DNA of 64,000 nucleotides from JAEUHZ01 sp964552795 (GTDB taxonomy: Bacteria; Planctomycetota; UBA1135; GCA-002686595), in contig CAZKIO010000021.1 of assembly GCA_964552795.1 (NCBI GenBank), positions 6,423 to 70,422 on the forward strand. Reading direction: 5' to 3'. Shown here one piece after another: positions 7,893-18,748 of this stretch. The translations under genes were made by a program, and so were the position numbers. Below the pieces are notes generated by a model. That model was not told the origin of the DNA and made no database searches. It saw nothing but the letters and a program-made list of their open reading frames with translations. Numbering within the stretch: the stretch's first letter is position 1; each line of letters opens with the position of its first letter.

Positions 7893-9944
7893 ATGGACTC
7901 CCTCCCGCGCTCACCGCCGCCGATCCCGCTGTCCGACCTCCCCGGCGTCGGCCCCACGCGCGTGCGGCGGCTCGAGCGGCTGGGCGTGCGCGAGGCGCGG
8001 GATCTCGTGTACTTGCTCCCGACGCGCCTGGAGGAGTGCCCGGCGCCGATCGCCATCGCCGAAGCGGCGACGCGCATCGGGCGAGAGGTGCGCGTGCGCG
8101 GGGAGGTCGAGCGCCACGCGCTCTCGCGCTTCGGGCGCCGCTCGGTGCTGCGCCTCGCGCTGAAGGACCACAGCGGCACGCTGGAGGTCCGCTTCCACAA
8201 CCAGCCCTGGCTGCAGCGCCGGATCCGCGTCGGCGAGACGCTCGAGCTGTGGGGCCGCATGGTCGAAGCCCAGGGGATCGCCCTGGCTTCGCCGCGCGTG
8301 GGGACCGCCGAGCGGCCGCTGCCCGCTCCGGGCAGCGTCACGGCCGTGCACCCCTCGACCGAGGGGCTGACCGCGGAGTACGTGGGCCGTCTGTGCCGCG
8401 ACGTCAGCGAACGGCTCGCCGAGTACGAGGTCGAGCCGCTGGCGGAGCGCGAATTGGAGCGCCTGGGCCTGCCGCCCCTGGCCGCGGCGGTGCGCGCGGT
8501 GCACGCGCCCGCGACGCGCAGCGAGTTCGACGCCGCGCGCCGCCGGATCGCGCTGGAGCGCATGCTGCAGTTCCAGGCGCGGCTCGCCGTGCGGCGGCGG
8601 GAGCGCACACGCGGTTCGGCGCTCGCCTGCCCGCTCGACACAGGCGCTTCCGCGCGCCTGCGTGCCTTGTTTCCCTACACGTTCACCGGCGCCCAGGACC
8701 GCGTGGCGCGGGAGCTGGCCGCGGATCTCGCGCGCAGCGTGCCGATGCGACGCCTGCTGCAGGGCGACGTCGGCAGCGGCAAGACCGCGCTGGCGGTGTG
8801 GGCGGCGGTGATCGCGGCGCGGTCGGGCGGGCAGACGGCGATCCTCGCGCCGACGGAGCTCCTGGCCGAGCAGCACCACCAGGGCCTGGCCGCGATCCTG
8901 GAGCGCGCGGGGTTGCGCGCGGCGCTGCTCACCGGCTCGCTGCCCGCGGCCGAGCGACGCGCGGTGCACGCGGGGCTCGCCGACGGGAGCGTCGACGTCG
9001 TCGTGGGCACGCACGCCGTGTTCTCCGCCGGCGTCGCCTACCGCCGCCTCGCGCTGGCGGTGATCGACGAGCAGCACCGGTTCGGCGTCGTGCAGCGCGG
9101 CGACCTCCTGGACAAGGGCCGCGACGTGCATGCGCTCCTGATGACCGCCACACCGATCCCGCGCACGCTGGCGCTGGCGCTGTACGGCGACCTCGACACG
9201 AGCGTGCTCGACGAGAAGCCGCCCGGGCGCGGCGCGCTGCGCACGCGCTGGGTGCGCGGCAACGCGCGCAAGGACGTCGAACGTTTCCTGTGCGAGCGCG
9301 TCGGCGCCGGCGAACGTCTGTACTGGGTCGTGCCGCGCATCGCGGCCGGCGGCGACGGCCCGGAGTCGGCCGGCGGGCGCCGCGCCAGCGCCGAGGGGCG
9401 GCACGCGCGTCTGCTCGATTCGCCGCTCGCCGCGCACGGCGTCGAGCTCGTCCACGGACGCATGCCGGCCGCCGAGCGCGTCGCGCGCCTGGACCGTTTT
9501 CGCCGCGGCGAGGTGCGCACGCTCGTCGCGACGACCGTGGTCGAAGTCGGCGTGGACGTCCCCGAGGCCACGGTGATGGTGATCGAGGGCGCCGAGCGCC
9601 TGGGCCTCGCGCAGTTGCACCAGCTCCGCGGCCGCGTCGGGCGCGGGCCGCGCGAATCGTGGTGCCTCCTGTTCGGCGCGGCTTCCGCGCGCGCGCGCCT
9701 GGAACTCATGGAGGAGTCGTGCGACGGTTTCCGCCTGGCGGAGGAGGACCTGCGCCTGCGCGGGATGGGGGACCTCGCGGGCGTGCGCCAGGCCGGGGCC
9801 AACGCCGAGGGCCTGCTGGGCGAGGGGGCCGGCGACTGGGCGCTGGACCTCGGGTTGTTCCACGCGGCGGGGCGCATCCTCTCCGAGCAGGCCGACCTGG
9901 TGGACCGCTATGCGGCGCCCGCGTCCGTCGGGGCGCGCATCTGA
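7893..9944 (+). CDS. recG: ATP-dependent DNA helicase RecG
   Basis: 683 residues from the ATG at 7893, which has GGGG 8 bases upstream; an in-frame GTG at 7857 would add 12 residues. Domain order is that of RecG: an N-terminal helix-hairpin region (LPGVGPTRVRRLERLG), an OB-fold wedge (about 60-150), then superfamily 2 helicase lobes with Walker A GDVGSGKT (about 290), the RecG-type DEQH box IDEQHRFGV (about 391), TATPIPRT (about 418) and QLHQLRGRVGRG (about 574). It remodels stalled replication forks and Holliday junctions in the cytoplasm. Slightly short of the usual 690-700 residues. A hairpin follows the stop codon. Confidence 0.96.
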   Translation: MDSLPRSPPPIPLSDLPGVGPTRVRRLERLGVREARDLVYLLPTRLEECPAPIAIAEAATRIGREVRVRGEVERHALSRFGRRSVLRLALKDHSGTLEVRFHNQPWLQRRIRVGETLELWGRMVEAQGIALASPRVGTAERPLPAPGSVTAVHPSTEGLTAEYVGRLCRDVSERLAEYEVEPLAERELERLGLPPLAAAVRAVHAPATRSEFDAARRRIALERMLQFQARLAVRRRERTRGSALACPLDTGASARLRALFPYTFTGAQDRVARELAADLARSVPMRRLLQGDVGSGKTALAVWAAVIAARSGGQTAILAPTELLAEQHHQGLAAILERAGLRAALLTGSLPAAERRAVHAGLADGSVDVVVGTHAVFSAGVAYRRLALAVIDEQHRFGVVQRGDLLDKGRDVHALLMTATPIPRTLALALYGDLDTSVLDEKPPGRGALRTRWVRGNARKDVERFLCERVGAGERLYWVVPRIAAGGDGPESAGGRRASAEGRHARLLDSPLAAHGVELVHGRMPAAERVARLDRFRRGEVRTLVATTVVEVGVDVPEATVMVIEGAERLGLAQLHQLRGRVGRGPRESWCLLFGAASARARLELMEESCDGFRLAEEDLRLRGMGDLAGVRQAGANAEGLLGEGAGDWALDLGLFHAAGRILSEQADLVDRYAAPASVGARI

Positions 9945-9959
9945 GGCCGGGCCGTCGGC

Positions 9960-9990
9960 CGGGAAAGCGGAAGGAATCCGGCCTTTCCCG
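9960..9990 (+). terminator. Hairpin downstream of recG, possible terminator
   Basis: CGGGAAAG (9960-9967) pairs with CTTTCCCG (9983-9990), with an inner CGG/CCG, 16 bases after the recG stop. There is no T-run, so intrinsic termination is uncertain; it may only stabilise the mRNA end. Confidence 0.4.
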
Positions 9991-10045
9991 CGCGCCGGCG
10001 ACGGAATACGGGGGCTCCGGCCCCGTCGTCCCCCGTCCCCCCCCG

Positions 10046-10669
10046 ATGTTCTCCCTGATCCCCAAGGAAGACGCGTTCTTCGACCTGTTCGACAAGGCCG
10101 CGGCCAACGCGCACGCCTGCGCCGAGGCGCTGGCGGAATTCCTGGAGGAGTACGACGACCTCGAGGAGCGCATGCGGCGCATCAAGGAGCTCGAGCACGT
10201 CGGGGACGAGCTGACCCACAGCGTGATCGTGCGGCTCAACCAGTCGTTCATCACGCCGCTGGACCGCGAGGACATCCACGAGCTGGTGTGCCGCATCGAC
10301 GACGTCCTCGACCGGATCGACACGGCGGTCGACCGCATGTGCCTGTTCAAGATCCAGGCTCCGATGGAGGAGGCCAAGCAGCTCGCGCGCTGCCTGGTGC
10401 GCTCGACGGCGCTGATCGTCGAGATGATGCCGATGCTCCGCAACATGAAGTCGCCCGACGAGGTGCGCATGCGCGTGCGCGAGGTGCACCGGCTGGAGAG
10501 CGAGGCGGACACGATCGAGCGCGCCGCGCTGGTGGCGCTGTTCGAGAACAACCCCGACCCGATCTTCGTGATCAAGTGGAAGAACGTGATCGAGGTCCTC
10601 GAATCGGCCACGGACAAGTGCGAGGACGTCGCCAACGTGATCGAAGGGATCGTGTTGAAGAATGCCTGA
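10046..10669 (+). CDS. DUF47 (PhoU-like) phosphate transport regulator
   Basis: 207 residues starting MFSLIPKEDAFFDLF, the usual opening of DUF47/TIGR00153 proteins. All-helical PhoU-like fold with paired metal-binding E/D-rich motifs, ELEHVGDELTH (about residues 45-55) and RLESEADTIERAA (about 148-160). These cytoplasmic proteins are encoded with PiT permeases and are thought to modulate low-affinity phosphate uptake. The stop codon overlaps the start of the PiT gene by 8 bases, a strong sign of translational coupling. The frame is open far upstream through the recG region, but only this part has family sequence. Confidence 0.9.
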   Translation: MFSLIPKEDAFFDLFDKAAANAHACAEALAEFLEEYDDLEERMRRIKELEHVGDELTHSVIVRLNQSFITPLDREDIHELVCRIDDVLDRIDTAVDRMCLFKIQAPMEEAKQLARCLVRSTALIVEMMPMLRNMKSPDEVRMRVREVHRLESEADTIERAALVALFENNPDPIFVIKWKNVIEVLESATDKCEDVANVIEGIVLKNA

Positions 10670-11666
10670 GCTCTGGGTCGTCGTCGCGATCGTCGCGCTC
10701 GCGCTCGTCTTCGATTTCATCAACGGCTTTCACGACGCGGCGAATTCGATCGCGACCGTCGTGTCCACGCGCGTCCTGTCGCCGCGCTGGGCCGTGATCT
10801 GGGCGGCGTTCTTCAACTTCATCGCGTTCCTGTTCTTCGGCCTGCACGTGGCCAAGATGATCGGCAAGGGCACCGTCGCGCCCGAGTTCATCACACTGCC
10901 CGTGATCACCGGCGGCCTGTGCGGCGCGATCTTCTGGAACCTCCTGACCTGGTGGAAGGGTCTCCCGTCCAGCTCCTCGCACGCGCTGGTGGGCGGATTC
11001 GCCGGCGCGGCCTGGCTGAGCGGCGGCGTGCAGGCGCTCGTTCCCGCGGGCCTGATCAAGATCGGCGCGTTCATCTTCATCGCGCCGCTGGTCGGGATGT
11101 GCATGGGGTGGGCCATGATGGTCTCGACCTACTGGATCTTCCGCCGCGCCTCGCCCGCGCGCGTCAGCGGGCTGTTCCGGCGCCTGCAGATCTGCTCCGC
11201 CGCGGCCTACAGCCTGGGCCACGGCGGCAACGACGCGCAGAAGACGATGGGCATCATCTTCGCGGTGCTGATCGCCTCGGGGCACCTGGCGCCCGAGACG
11301 CCCGAGCCGCCCTTGTGGATCGTGCTCACGTGCCACGCGGCGATCGGCCTGGGCACGTTGATGGGCGGCTGGCGCATCGTGAAGACGATGGGGCAGAAGA
11401 TCTGCAAGCTGCAGCCCGTGCACGGGTTCGCGGCCGAGACGGCCGGCGCGATCACGCTTTACGGCGCGACCGGCCTGGGCATCCCGGTCTCGACCACGCA
11501 CACCATCACCGGCTGCATCGTGGGCGTCGGCGCGACGCGCGGCATCCACGCGGTGAAGTGGGGCGTGGCTTCGCGCGTCCTGTGGGCCTGGGTGCTGACG
11601 ATCCCGGCATCGGCCACCATCGGCGCGCTGTTCTGGTGGAGCTTCGACGTCCTGGGCTGGAAGTAG
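10662..11666 (+). CDS. pit: Inorganic phosphate transporter, PiT family
   Basis: 334 residues and about 10 hydrophobic segments. The two inverted PiT signature repeats are visible: FINGFHDAANSIATVV near the N-terminus (residues 13-28) and SLGHGGNDAQKTMGII (about 183-198), each carrying the G-x-x-D-A Asp needed for phosphate/cation co-transport. A second pair, SSSHALVGG and VSTTHTITGCIVG, is also typical. It acts in the inner membrane, importing metal-phosphate with H+ or Na+. It starts inside the DUF47 gene. A strong hairpin at 11720-11747 ends the unit. Confidence 0.93.
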   Translation: MPELWVVVAIVALALVFDFINGFHDAANSIATVVSTRVLSPRWAVIWAAFFNFIAFLFFGLHVAKMIGKGTVAPEFITLPVITGGLCGAIFWNLLTWWKGLPSSSSHALVGGFAGAAWLSGGVQALVPAGLIKIGAFIFIAPLVGMCMGWAMMVSTYWIFRRASPARVSGLFRRLQICSAAAYSLGHGGNDAQKTMGIIFAVLIASGHLAPETPEPPLWIVLTCHAAIGLGTLMGGWRIVKTMGQKICKLQPVHGFAAETAGAITLYGATGLGIPVSTTHTITGCIVGVGATRGIHAVKWGVASRVLWAWVLTIPASATIGALFWWSFDVLGWK

Positions 11667-11719
11667 GAGCCCGTCCAGGGAGGGAAAGCCCGCGGCGCCG
11701 CCCGAACGGCGCCGCGGGG

Positions 11720-11747
11720 GCGAAGCCCTGCCGTAGCAGGGCTTCGC
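11720..11747 (+). terminator. 12-bp perfect stem, 4-base loop, after the PiT gene
   Basis: GCGAAGCCCTGC (11720-11731), loop CGTA, GCAGGGCTTCGC (11736-11747). It is 54 bases past the PiT stop. No T-tract follows, so it could act with Rho or as an RNA-stabilising end. The rest of the 414-bp gap (11667-12080) shows no gene; a weaker GGCGCCG palindrome lies just before it. Confidence 0.55.
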
Positions 11748-12080
11748 GCTGGTTCCCATCGCGCCGCTCCCGGCCGGCGAATCCCTCAATCCGCCCGGGC
11801 CGTCGCGACGCGTCGGCCCACCGGACCTCGTCCACGCACCAGGCAGGAGCGCGGACGGGGGCCTTGGACCTGGATCCGGGACCTCCGCCTGGACCTGGCC
11901 GGAGCAACCGGGCGCCAGGGGGATGGTTTCGCGGAACCACGGAATGCGCGCGCCCGGACCGTGCCCCGGGAACCGTCGGCGGCCGGGCGGACGCCTCACC
12001 CCGGGCGCCGGCGCCGCCTTGACAGCGCGGGCTCCCGTCGGCGAGGTCAGGCGCAACCCGTTCCCGCCCCGGAGGCATCG

Positions 12081-12638
12081 ATGGTCGCCTGGTCCGATCT
12101 CATCCTGCCGATCCTCGTGTCGGCAGCGTTCGTGTTCATCGCGAGTTCCGTGATCCACATGGTCCTGCAACTGCACAAGGCCGACTACCGGCGCCTCTCC
12201 AACGAGGACGAGGTGTGCGCCGCGATCAGGAAGGGCTCGCCCGCGCCCGCGCAGTACGTCTTCCCGCACTGCCTCGACCAGAAGGAACTGGCCAGCCCGG
12301 AGATGGCGCGCAAGTTCGAGCAGGGTCCGGTGGGCGTGCTCTACGTGCGTCCGAACGGCATGACGAAGCTGGGGCCGTTCCTGGGGCAGTGGGTGGCGTA
12401 CACCGTGCTGATCGGGATCGTGGTGGCGTACCTCGCGCGCATCACCGTCGGTCCGGACGGATCGTTCGGGCACGTGTTCCGCGTCGTCAGCCTGGGCGCG
12501 TGGCTGGCCTACGCGTGGCAGGGGCCCTCGGACTCGATCTGGAAGGGCAAGCCCTGGGCGATCACGCTGCGCGGCTTCGGCGACGGGCTCGTGTACGCGC
12601 TGATCACCGGCGCCACGTTCGCGTGGCTGTGGCCGTGA
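12081..12638 (+). CDS. Small integral membrane protein of unknown function
   Basis: 185 residues from the ATG preceded by GGAGG 5 bases upstream. An N-terminal helix (about residues 6-27, LPILVSAAFVFIASSVIHMVL) is followed by a soluble stretch of about 75 residues (YRRLSNEDEVCAAIRKG, PHCLDQKELASPEMARKF) and three more hydrophobic segments (about 100-120, 130-147, 168-185) with AYAWQGPSDSIWKGKPW between the last two. I recall similar four-helix proteins as uncharacterised conserved membrane proteins of soil and aquatic bacteria. No catalytic motif is visible. It is convergent with glnS. Confidence 0.75.
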   Translation: MVAWSDLILPILVSAAFVFIASSVIHMVLQLHKADYRRLSNEDEVCAAIRKGSPAPAQYVFPHCLDQKELASPEMARKFEQGPVGVLYVRPNGMTKLGPFLGQWVAYTVLIGIVVAYLARITVGPDGSFGHVFRVVSLGAWLAYAWQGPSDSIWKGKPWAITLRGFGDGLVYALITGATFAWLWP

Positions 12639-12651
12639 GAGCGCGGCGCGC

Positions 12652-14376
<1,725 letters not shown>

Positions 14377-14488
14377 CCTCGGGCTCCTGGGCTCGGCGGT
14401 CACGGAGACGCGCGGTGCCGCGCGCGAAGCGCGGCAAGATACCAAGCCCGACGCCCCCCGGGACGGCCCGCGGGCAACGGCGGCCCGC

Positions 14489-15556
14489 TCAGTTGCAGAT
14501 CGTGACCGAGAGACCGTCGCTCAGGTTGAAGCCCGCGCCGCCGGCGGCCGGGTTGCGGTACCAGAACTGGAAGTTCCACACCTGCCCGGCGCTGGCCGGG
14601 CCGCTGGGCAGAGCGAACAGATCGAGCGTGCGGTCGGCGTCGCCGAACGCATCGGTGGTCTGCACGCCCAGGCGGTGCGTGGTGCCGCCGACGCAGCGCC
14701 AGCCGTTGCCGAAGGGCGTCTGGATCTGCGTCGGGCCGTAGTAGAACTGTCCGGTCGTGCCCGGCGGGCAGGCGTAGACGAACAGGCGCAGGTTGTTCGT
14801 GATCAGGTTCCCCGTGCCGGTCCAGCCCATCACCGCACCCGACCCGACCGAGTTGGGCGACGTCGCGCAGAACGGCGCCGGCGCCGGGCACGGCGGGACG
14901 ATCGGCGAGAGCCAGAACACCGACAGGTCGTCGACGGCCCAGCCGCCGAAGTTGTTGGTCGCGTTCGAGCGCAGGCGGAACTCGATCTGCACGGCCGGAT
15001 TGCCCGCGGCCAGGGCGGAGATGTCGTACTCCTGCATGCCCCAGCCGGTGTCCACGCGCGTCGCGGCCGGATTGGCGTAGACCTCGACGCCGTTGACCAG
15101 CACGCGCGCCTGGTCGTTGGCGCTGCCCTCGACGGACAGCCAGCTCGAAAAGCGCAGGCGCACGTTGGCGGTGCCCGAGCAGTTGATCACCGGCGAGCGC
15201 AGGAAGCTGTGCACGTTGGCCGAGTAGGCGCCGTCGTTCGAACCCACGCCCAGGTCGTTGGCCCAGCAGAACAGGCCCGAGACGGAGCCCGAGGGGTCGC
15301 GCCAGGGCGTGCCGCTCACCGTCCCGCCGCGTCCGGCGGGCCCGCCGCGCGCCCAGTCGCTCTCGGGGTTGCTCGTTCCGCCGACGGTGCCGGTGGTCCA
15401 GCCGTCGTTCGTGACGCCGTCGAAGGCGAACGTCGCGATCGGGTGCTTCGTGCCGACGTCGAAGGACTGCATCTGGTCGGGGGCGCTCGACGGCCAGGTC
15501 ACCGAGCGCCCGATGCTGTCGACCGCCTGCACGTAGTACTGCACCAGCGCCGGGAA
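14489..15556 (-). repeat. 1068-bp direct repeat, copy 1 (3' end of metallopeptidase 1)
   Basis: Line-by-line comparison with 17681-18748 shows no difference. The match starts exactly at the stop codon (TCA at 14489 on the + strand) and ends between 15556 and 15557, after which the two genes fall to roughly 80% identity by eye. Confidence 0.9.
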
Positions 15557-17515
15557 GACCTGCCCCGGGATCGAGGCGCGGTACCCGTCGCCGCCGATGG
15601 ACGCCATGGACGTGGACTGCAGCGCGCCGCCGCTGACCCGCCACACGAGGGTCGCGGCGATGACCGGCGGATTGGAATTGGCCAGCACCGTCGCATCGAC
15701 GGTGTAGGAGCCGACGGTGTCCTCCGTGTCCTGCAGCCGGGTGACGTCCTGGATGGCCAGGGGCACCAGATCGATGCCCGGGAACCCCTGCGCACGGAAG
15801 CCGCCGTCGATGTCCGCGTAGTGGGGCGTCCCGTTGCCCAGGTTCGCGTCGTCGTCGTCGAGCGTGAGCCACTGCGTCTCGATGATCGAGCGCAACAGCG
15901 TCTGGTCGTAGGCGTTCATCCAGGACAGGAACAGGGTGTCCGCGATCAGGTCACCGGCGGCGTTGCCGTGCGTCTGGTTCAGGCGGTCGCGGATCTTCCA
16001 AGCGGCGCCCATCCAGACTTCGCCGTTCTGGTGCTGTCCGTTGTGGCAACCGGGGCTGCCGTCGCCGCAGAACTGCCGCGTGTTCCAGCCCGTGCGGATC
16101 GGCAAGCCGTTCCCATAGAGGTCCAGGGCTACGCCCGGCGTGTCCCACACGTACATCGCGAACACGTCGGCGTTGCCCTCGCCCATGCCGTCCGAACCGT
16201 TGCCCGTGCCGTACAACACGTTCATCCAGTGGCCGTGCTCGTGGCTGATCACGGTCGAGAAGCTGCTGTTGGCGCAGGAGACGCCGGGCGGGACGCTGTC
16301 GCCCGGCAGCCTGAAGCCGATCGAAGTGCCGTTGAAGTTGGCGAAGAAGTCCGGGCAGTTCGGCACATCGTTGACCCGCGCCTGGAACAGGCGATCCGCG
16401 GTACCGTCCGTGGGGAGGACGGAGCGCACCCAATCCCTCAAGCGATTCACTGTCATGAACGCGTTGGCCTGGGCCGTCACCTCGGCCGTCCGACTCGAGT
16501 TCAACGTCAGCGTGTTGGGGATGACCGGGTGCACGACCTGCGTCAGCGTGTGCTCTGCACCCGCCATGTTCCGGACGTCGCCGAACGCGCCGAAGTAGCG
16601 CACCGTCACCGCCAGCGGCGTGTCGACACCCGCGAAGGTGAAGTTGCCGTTCGCGTCGGTGAGGACCGTTCCGGCCGAGCTTTGCAACTCGACGTGCTTC
16701 ATGGCCTGGATCGTCGGCGGATTGCCCGCCCCGTCGGGCGCGAGGCCCGGCGTGGCCCACGTGACGACGGTGCCCGTGACATCGAACGCGTGGACCAGGG
16801 CCTCCCGCCCGAGCAGGGCCCCGTCCGCGGCGTCGACCCACATGCGCTCCGCGACGGGCGCGTGTCCTTCGATCTCCCGCAGCAGATCGATCCGCCACGC
16901 CGCGCGCGCGACACGCCGGCCGGCGGTCGTGGTCCGGAACGCCATCAGGACGGCGTCGGCCCGCGTCCCGGGCGCCACGTCGAGGCGGGCGTGAAAGGCC
17001 GTGCGCGCGATCTCGGCCGCCACCTCGGCGGAGAGCGCGGGCAACTCCATCAAAGCCGCCTGCGCGGGCACCGCCGTCGACTGCACCGAGAGCAGGCGGC
17101 CCGCGGCATCGATCAGCACGTTCACGTGCGCGTCGGCAACCGCGAGGCCACCGACGGTCTGGGAGAACCGCACGGTCCACTTGTCGCCGCTGCCAATCTG
17201 GCCCAGCGGGAGGAACAGCGCGCGCTCCGCGACGAGTGTGGCCACTTCGACACCGTGCAGGGCGGCAGACTCCAGCACCGCGATGCGGGCCAGCGCGGTC
17301 GCCTCGACCTCATCGCGCGGTGCGATGCCCAGCGCTGCCCCGCCGCCGAACAACATCTCGGCGAACCCCGTCTCGGGGTCCGTGCGCATGCGCCACTGCG
17401 CGCCGTGACGGTCCTGCCAGGCCGCGAGAGCAGCGTGGGGCAAGGGTGCGGGGGCGTCCGTCGTGGGGCGCATCGGCGTCACGAGGAAGAACGCGGGCAA
17501 GACCGTCCATAGCAT
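14489..17515 (-). CDS. Secreted zinc metallopeptidase (FTP plus M36/M4-like gluzincin), copy 1
   Basis: 1008 residues from the ATG at 17515, which opens a signal peptide (MLWTVLPAFFLVTP). The N-terminal half resembles FTP/PepSY propeptides of thermolysin-like proteases (DKWTVRFSQTVGGLAVADAH, NVLIDAAGRLLSVQS). The catalytic domain carries HEHGH at residues 425-429 and MGEGNADVFAM with Glu446, resembling fungalysin (M36). A carboxypeptidase-regulatory-like beta-sandwich (GTVLTDANGNFTFAGV) lies before it. After about residue 650 come an Ig-like domain, a MAM-like jelly roll ending WAVDDLSVFWL, and a C-terminal module (FGNGWRCVGG, FWYRNPA). The last 355 codons match the neighbouring paralog with no difference seen. 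Likely exported and active. Confidence 0.8.
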   Translation of the reverse strand: MLWTVLPAFFLVTPMRPTTDAPAPLPHAALAAWQDRHGAQWRMRTDPETGFAEMLFGGGAALGIAPRDEVEATALARIAVLESAALHGVEVATLVAERALFLPLGQIGSGDKWTVRFSQTVGGLAVADAHVNVLIDAAGRLLSVQSTAVPAQAALMELPALSAEVAAEIARTAFHARLDVAPGTRADAVLMAFRTTTAGRRVARAAWRIDLLREIEGHAPVAERMWVDAADGALLGREALVHAFDVTGTVVTWATPGLAPDGAGNPPTIQAMKHVELQSSAGTVLTDANGNFTFAGVDTPLAVTVRYFGAFGDVRNMAGAEHTLTQVVHPVIPNTLTLNSSRTAEVTAQANAFMTVNRLRDWVRSVLPTDGTADRLFQARVNDVPNCPDFFANFNGTSIGFRLPGDSVPPGVSCANSSFSTVISHEHGHWMNVLYGTGNGSDGMGEGNADVFAMYVWDTPGVALDLYGNGLPIRTGWNTRQFCGDGSPGCHNGQHQNGEVWMGAAWKIRDRLNQTHGNAAGDLIADTLFLSWMNAYDQTLLRSIIETQWLTLDDDDANLGNGTPHYADIDGGFRAQGFPGIDLVPLAIQDVTRLQDTEDTVGSYTVDATVLANSNPPVIAATLVWRVSGGALQSTSMASIGGDGYRASIPGQVFPALVQYYVQAVDSIGRSVTWPSSAPDQMQSFDVGTKHPIATFAFDGVTNDGWTTGTVGGTSNPESDWARGGPAGRGGTVSGTPWRDPSGSVSGLFCWANDLGVGSNDGAYSANVHSFLRSPVINCSGTANVRLRFSSWLSVEGSANDQARVLVNGVEVYANPAATRVDTGWGMQEYDISALAAGNPAVQIEFRLRSNATNNFGGWAVDDLSVFWLSPIVPPCPAPAPFCATSPNSVGSGAVMGWTGTGNLITNNLRLFVYACPPGTTGQFYYGPTQIQTPFGNGWRCVGGTTHRLGVQTTDAFGDADRTLDLFALPSGPASAGQVWNFQFWYRNPAAGGAGFNLSDGLSVTICN

Positions 17516-17680
17516 GGTTGTGCTCCCGTATCGAAGGACGGCCGCACCGCTGCTCGAAGTCTCACGATTCCACGAGAAAATCGCGCGCGTCGGGCACGCC
17601 GACGCTCCATTCGACCTCGGAGCGCCGCATCCGGCCACCGGAATCCTCGTCGACCGGAGTCGGCCGACCCATCCACTCGG

Positions 17681-18748
17681 TCAGTTGCAGATCGTGACCG
17701 AGAGACCGTCGCTCAGGTTGAAGCCCGCGCCGCCGGCGGCCGGGTTGCGGTACCAGAACTGGAAGTTCCACACCTGCCCGGCGCTGGCCGGGCCGCTGGG
17801 CAGAGCGAACAGATCGAGCGTGCGGTCGGCGTCGCCGAACGCATCGGTGGTCTGCACGCCCAGGCGGTGCGTGGTGCCGCCGACGCAGCGCCAGCCGTTG
17901 CCGAAGGGCGTCTGGATCTGCGTCGGGCCGTAGTAGAACTGTCCGGTCGTGCCCGGCGGGCAGGCGTAGACGAACAGGCGCAGGTTGTTCGTGATCAGGT
18001 TCCCCGTGCCGGTCCAGCCCATCACCGCACCCGACCCGACCGAGTTGGGCGACGTCGCGCAGAACGGCGCCGGCGCCGGGCACGGCGGGACGATCGGCGA
18101 GAGCCAGAACACCGACAGGTCGTCGACGGCCCAGCCGCCGAAGTTGTTGGTCGCGTTCGAGCGCAGGCGGAACTCGATCTGCACGGCCGGATTGCCCGCG
18201 GCCAGGGCGGAGATGTCGTACTCCTGCATGCCCCAGCCGGTGTCCACGCGCGTCGCGGCCGGATTGGCGTAGACCTCGACGCCGTTGACCAGCACGCGCG
18301 CCTGGTCGTTGGCGCTGCCCTCGACGGACAGCCAGCTCGAAAAGCGCAGGCGCACGTTGGCGGTGCCCGAGCAGTTGATCACCGGCGAGCGCAGGAAGCT
18401 GTGCACGTTGGCCGAGTAGGCGCCGTCGTTCGAACCCACGCCCAGGTCGTTGGCCCAGCAGAACAGGCCCGAGACGGAGCCCGAGGGGTCGCGCCAGGGC
18501 GTGCCGCTCACCGTCCCGCCGCGTCCGGCGGGCCCGCCGCGCGCCCAGTCGCTCTCGGGGTTGCTCGTTCCGCCGACGGTGCCGGTGGTCCAGCCGTCGT
18601 TCGTGACGCCGTCGAAGGCGAACGTCGCGATCGGGTGCTTCGTGCCGACGTCGAAGGACTGCATCTGGTCGGGGGCGCTCGACGGCCAGGTCACCGAGCG
18701 CCCGATGCTGTCGACCGCCTGCACGTAGTACTGCACCAGCGCCGGGAA
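17681..18748 (-). repeat. 1068-bp direct repeat, copy 2 (3' end of metallopeptidase 2)
   Basis: Counterpart of 14489-15556. The bases just outside both ends differ (C versus G before the stop; G15557 versus C18749), which defines the tract precisely. Confidence 0.9.

Noticed and set aside
6140..8641. Long in-frame upstream extension of the 4877-6139 gene
   Set aside because: A clear signal peptide starts at 6139 and the extension has no family sequence; it overlaps recG and the neighbouring secreted gene.
7911..9863. 650-codon frame antisense to recG
   Set aside because: Low-complexity His/Arg/Ala translation; recG has all helicase motifs on the other strand.
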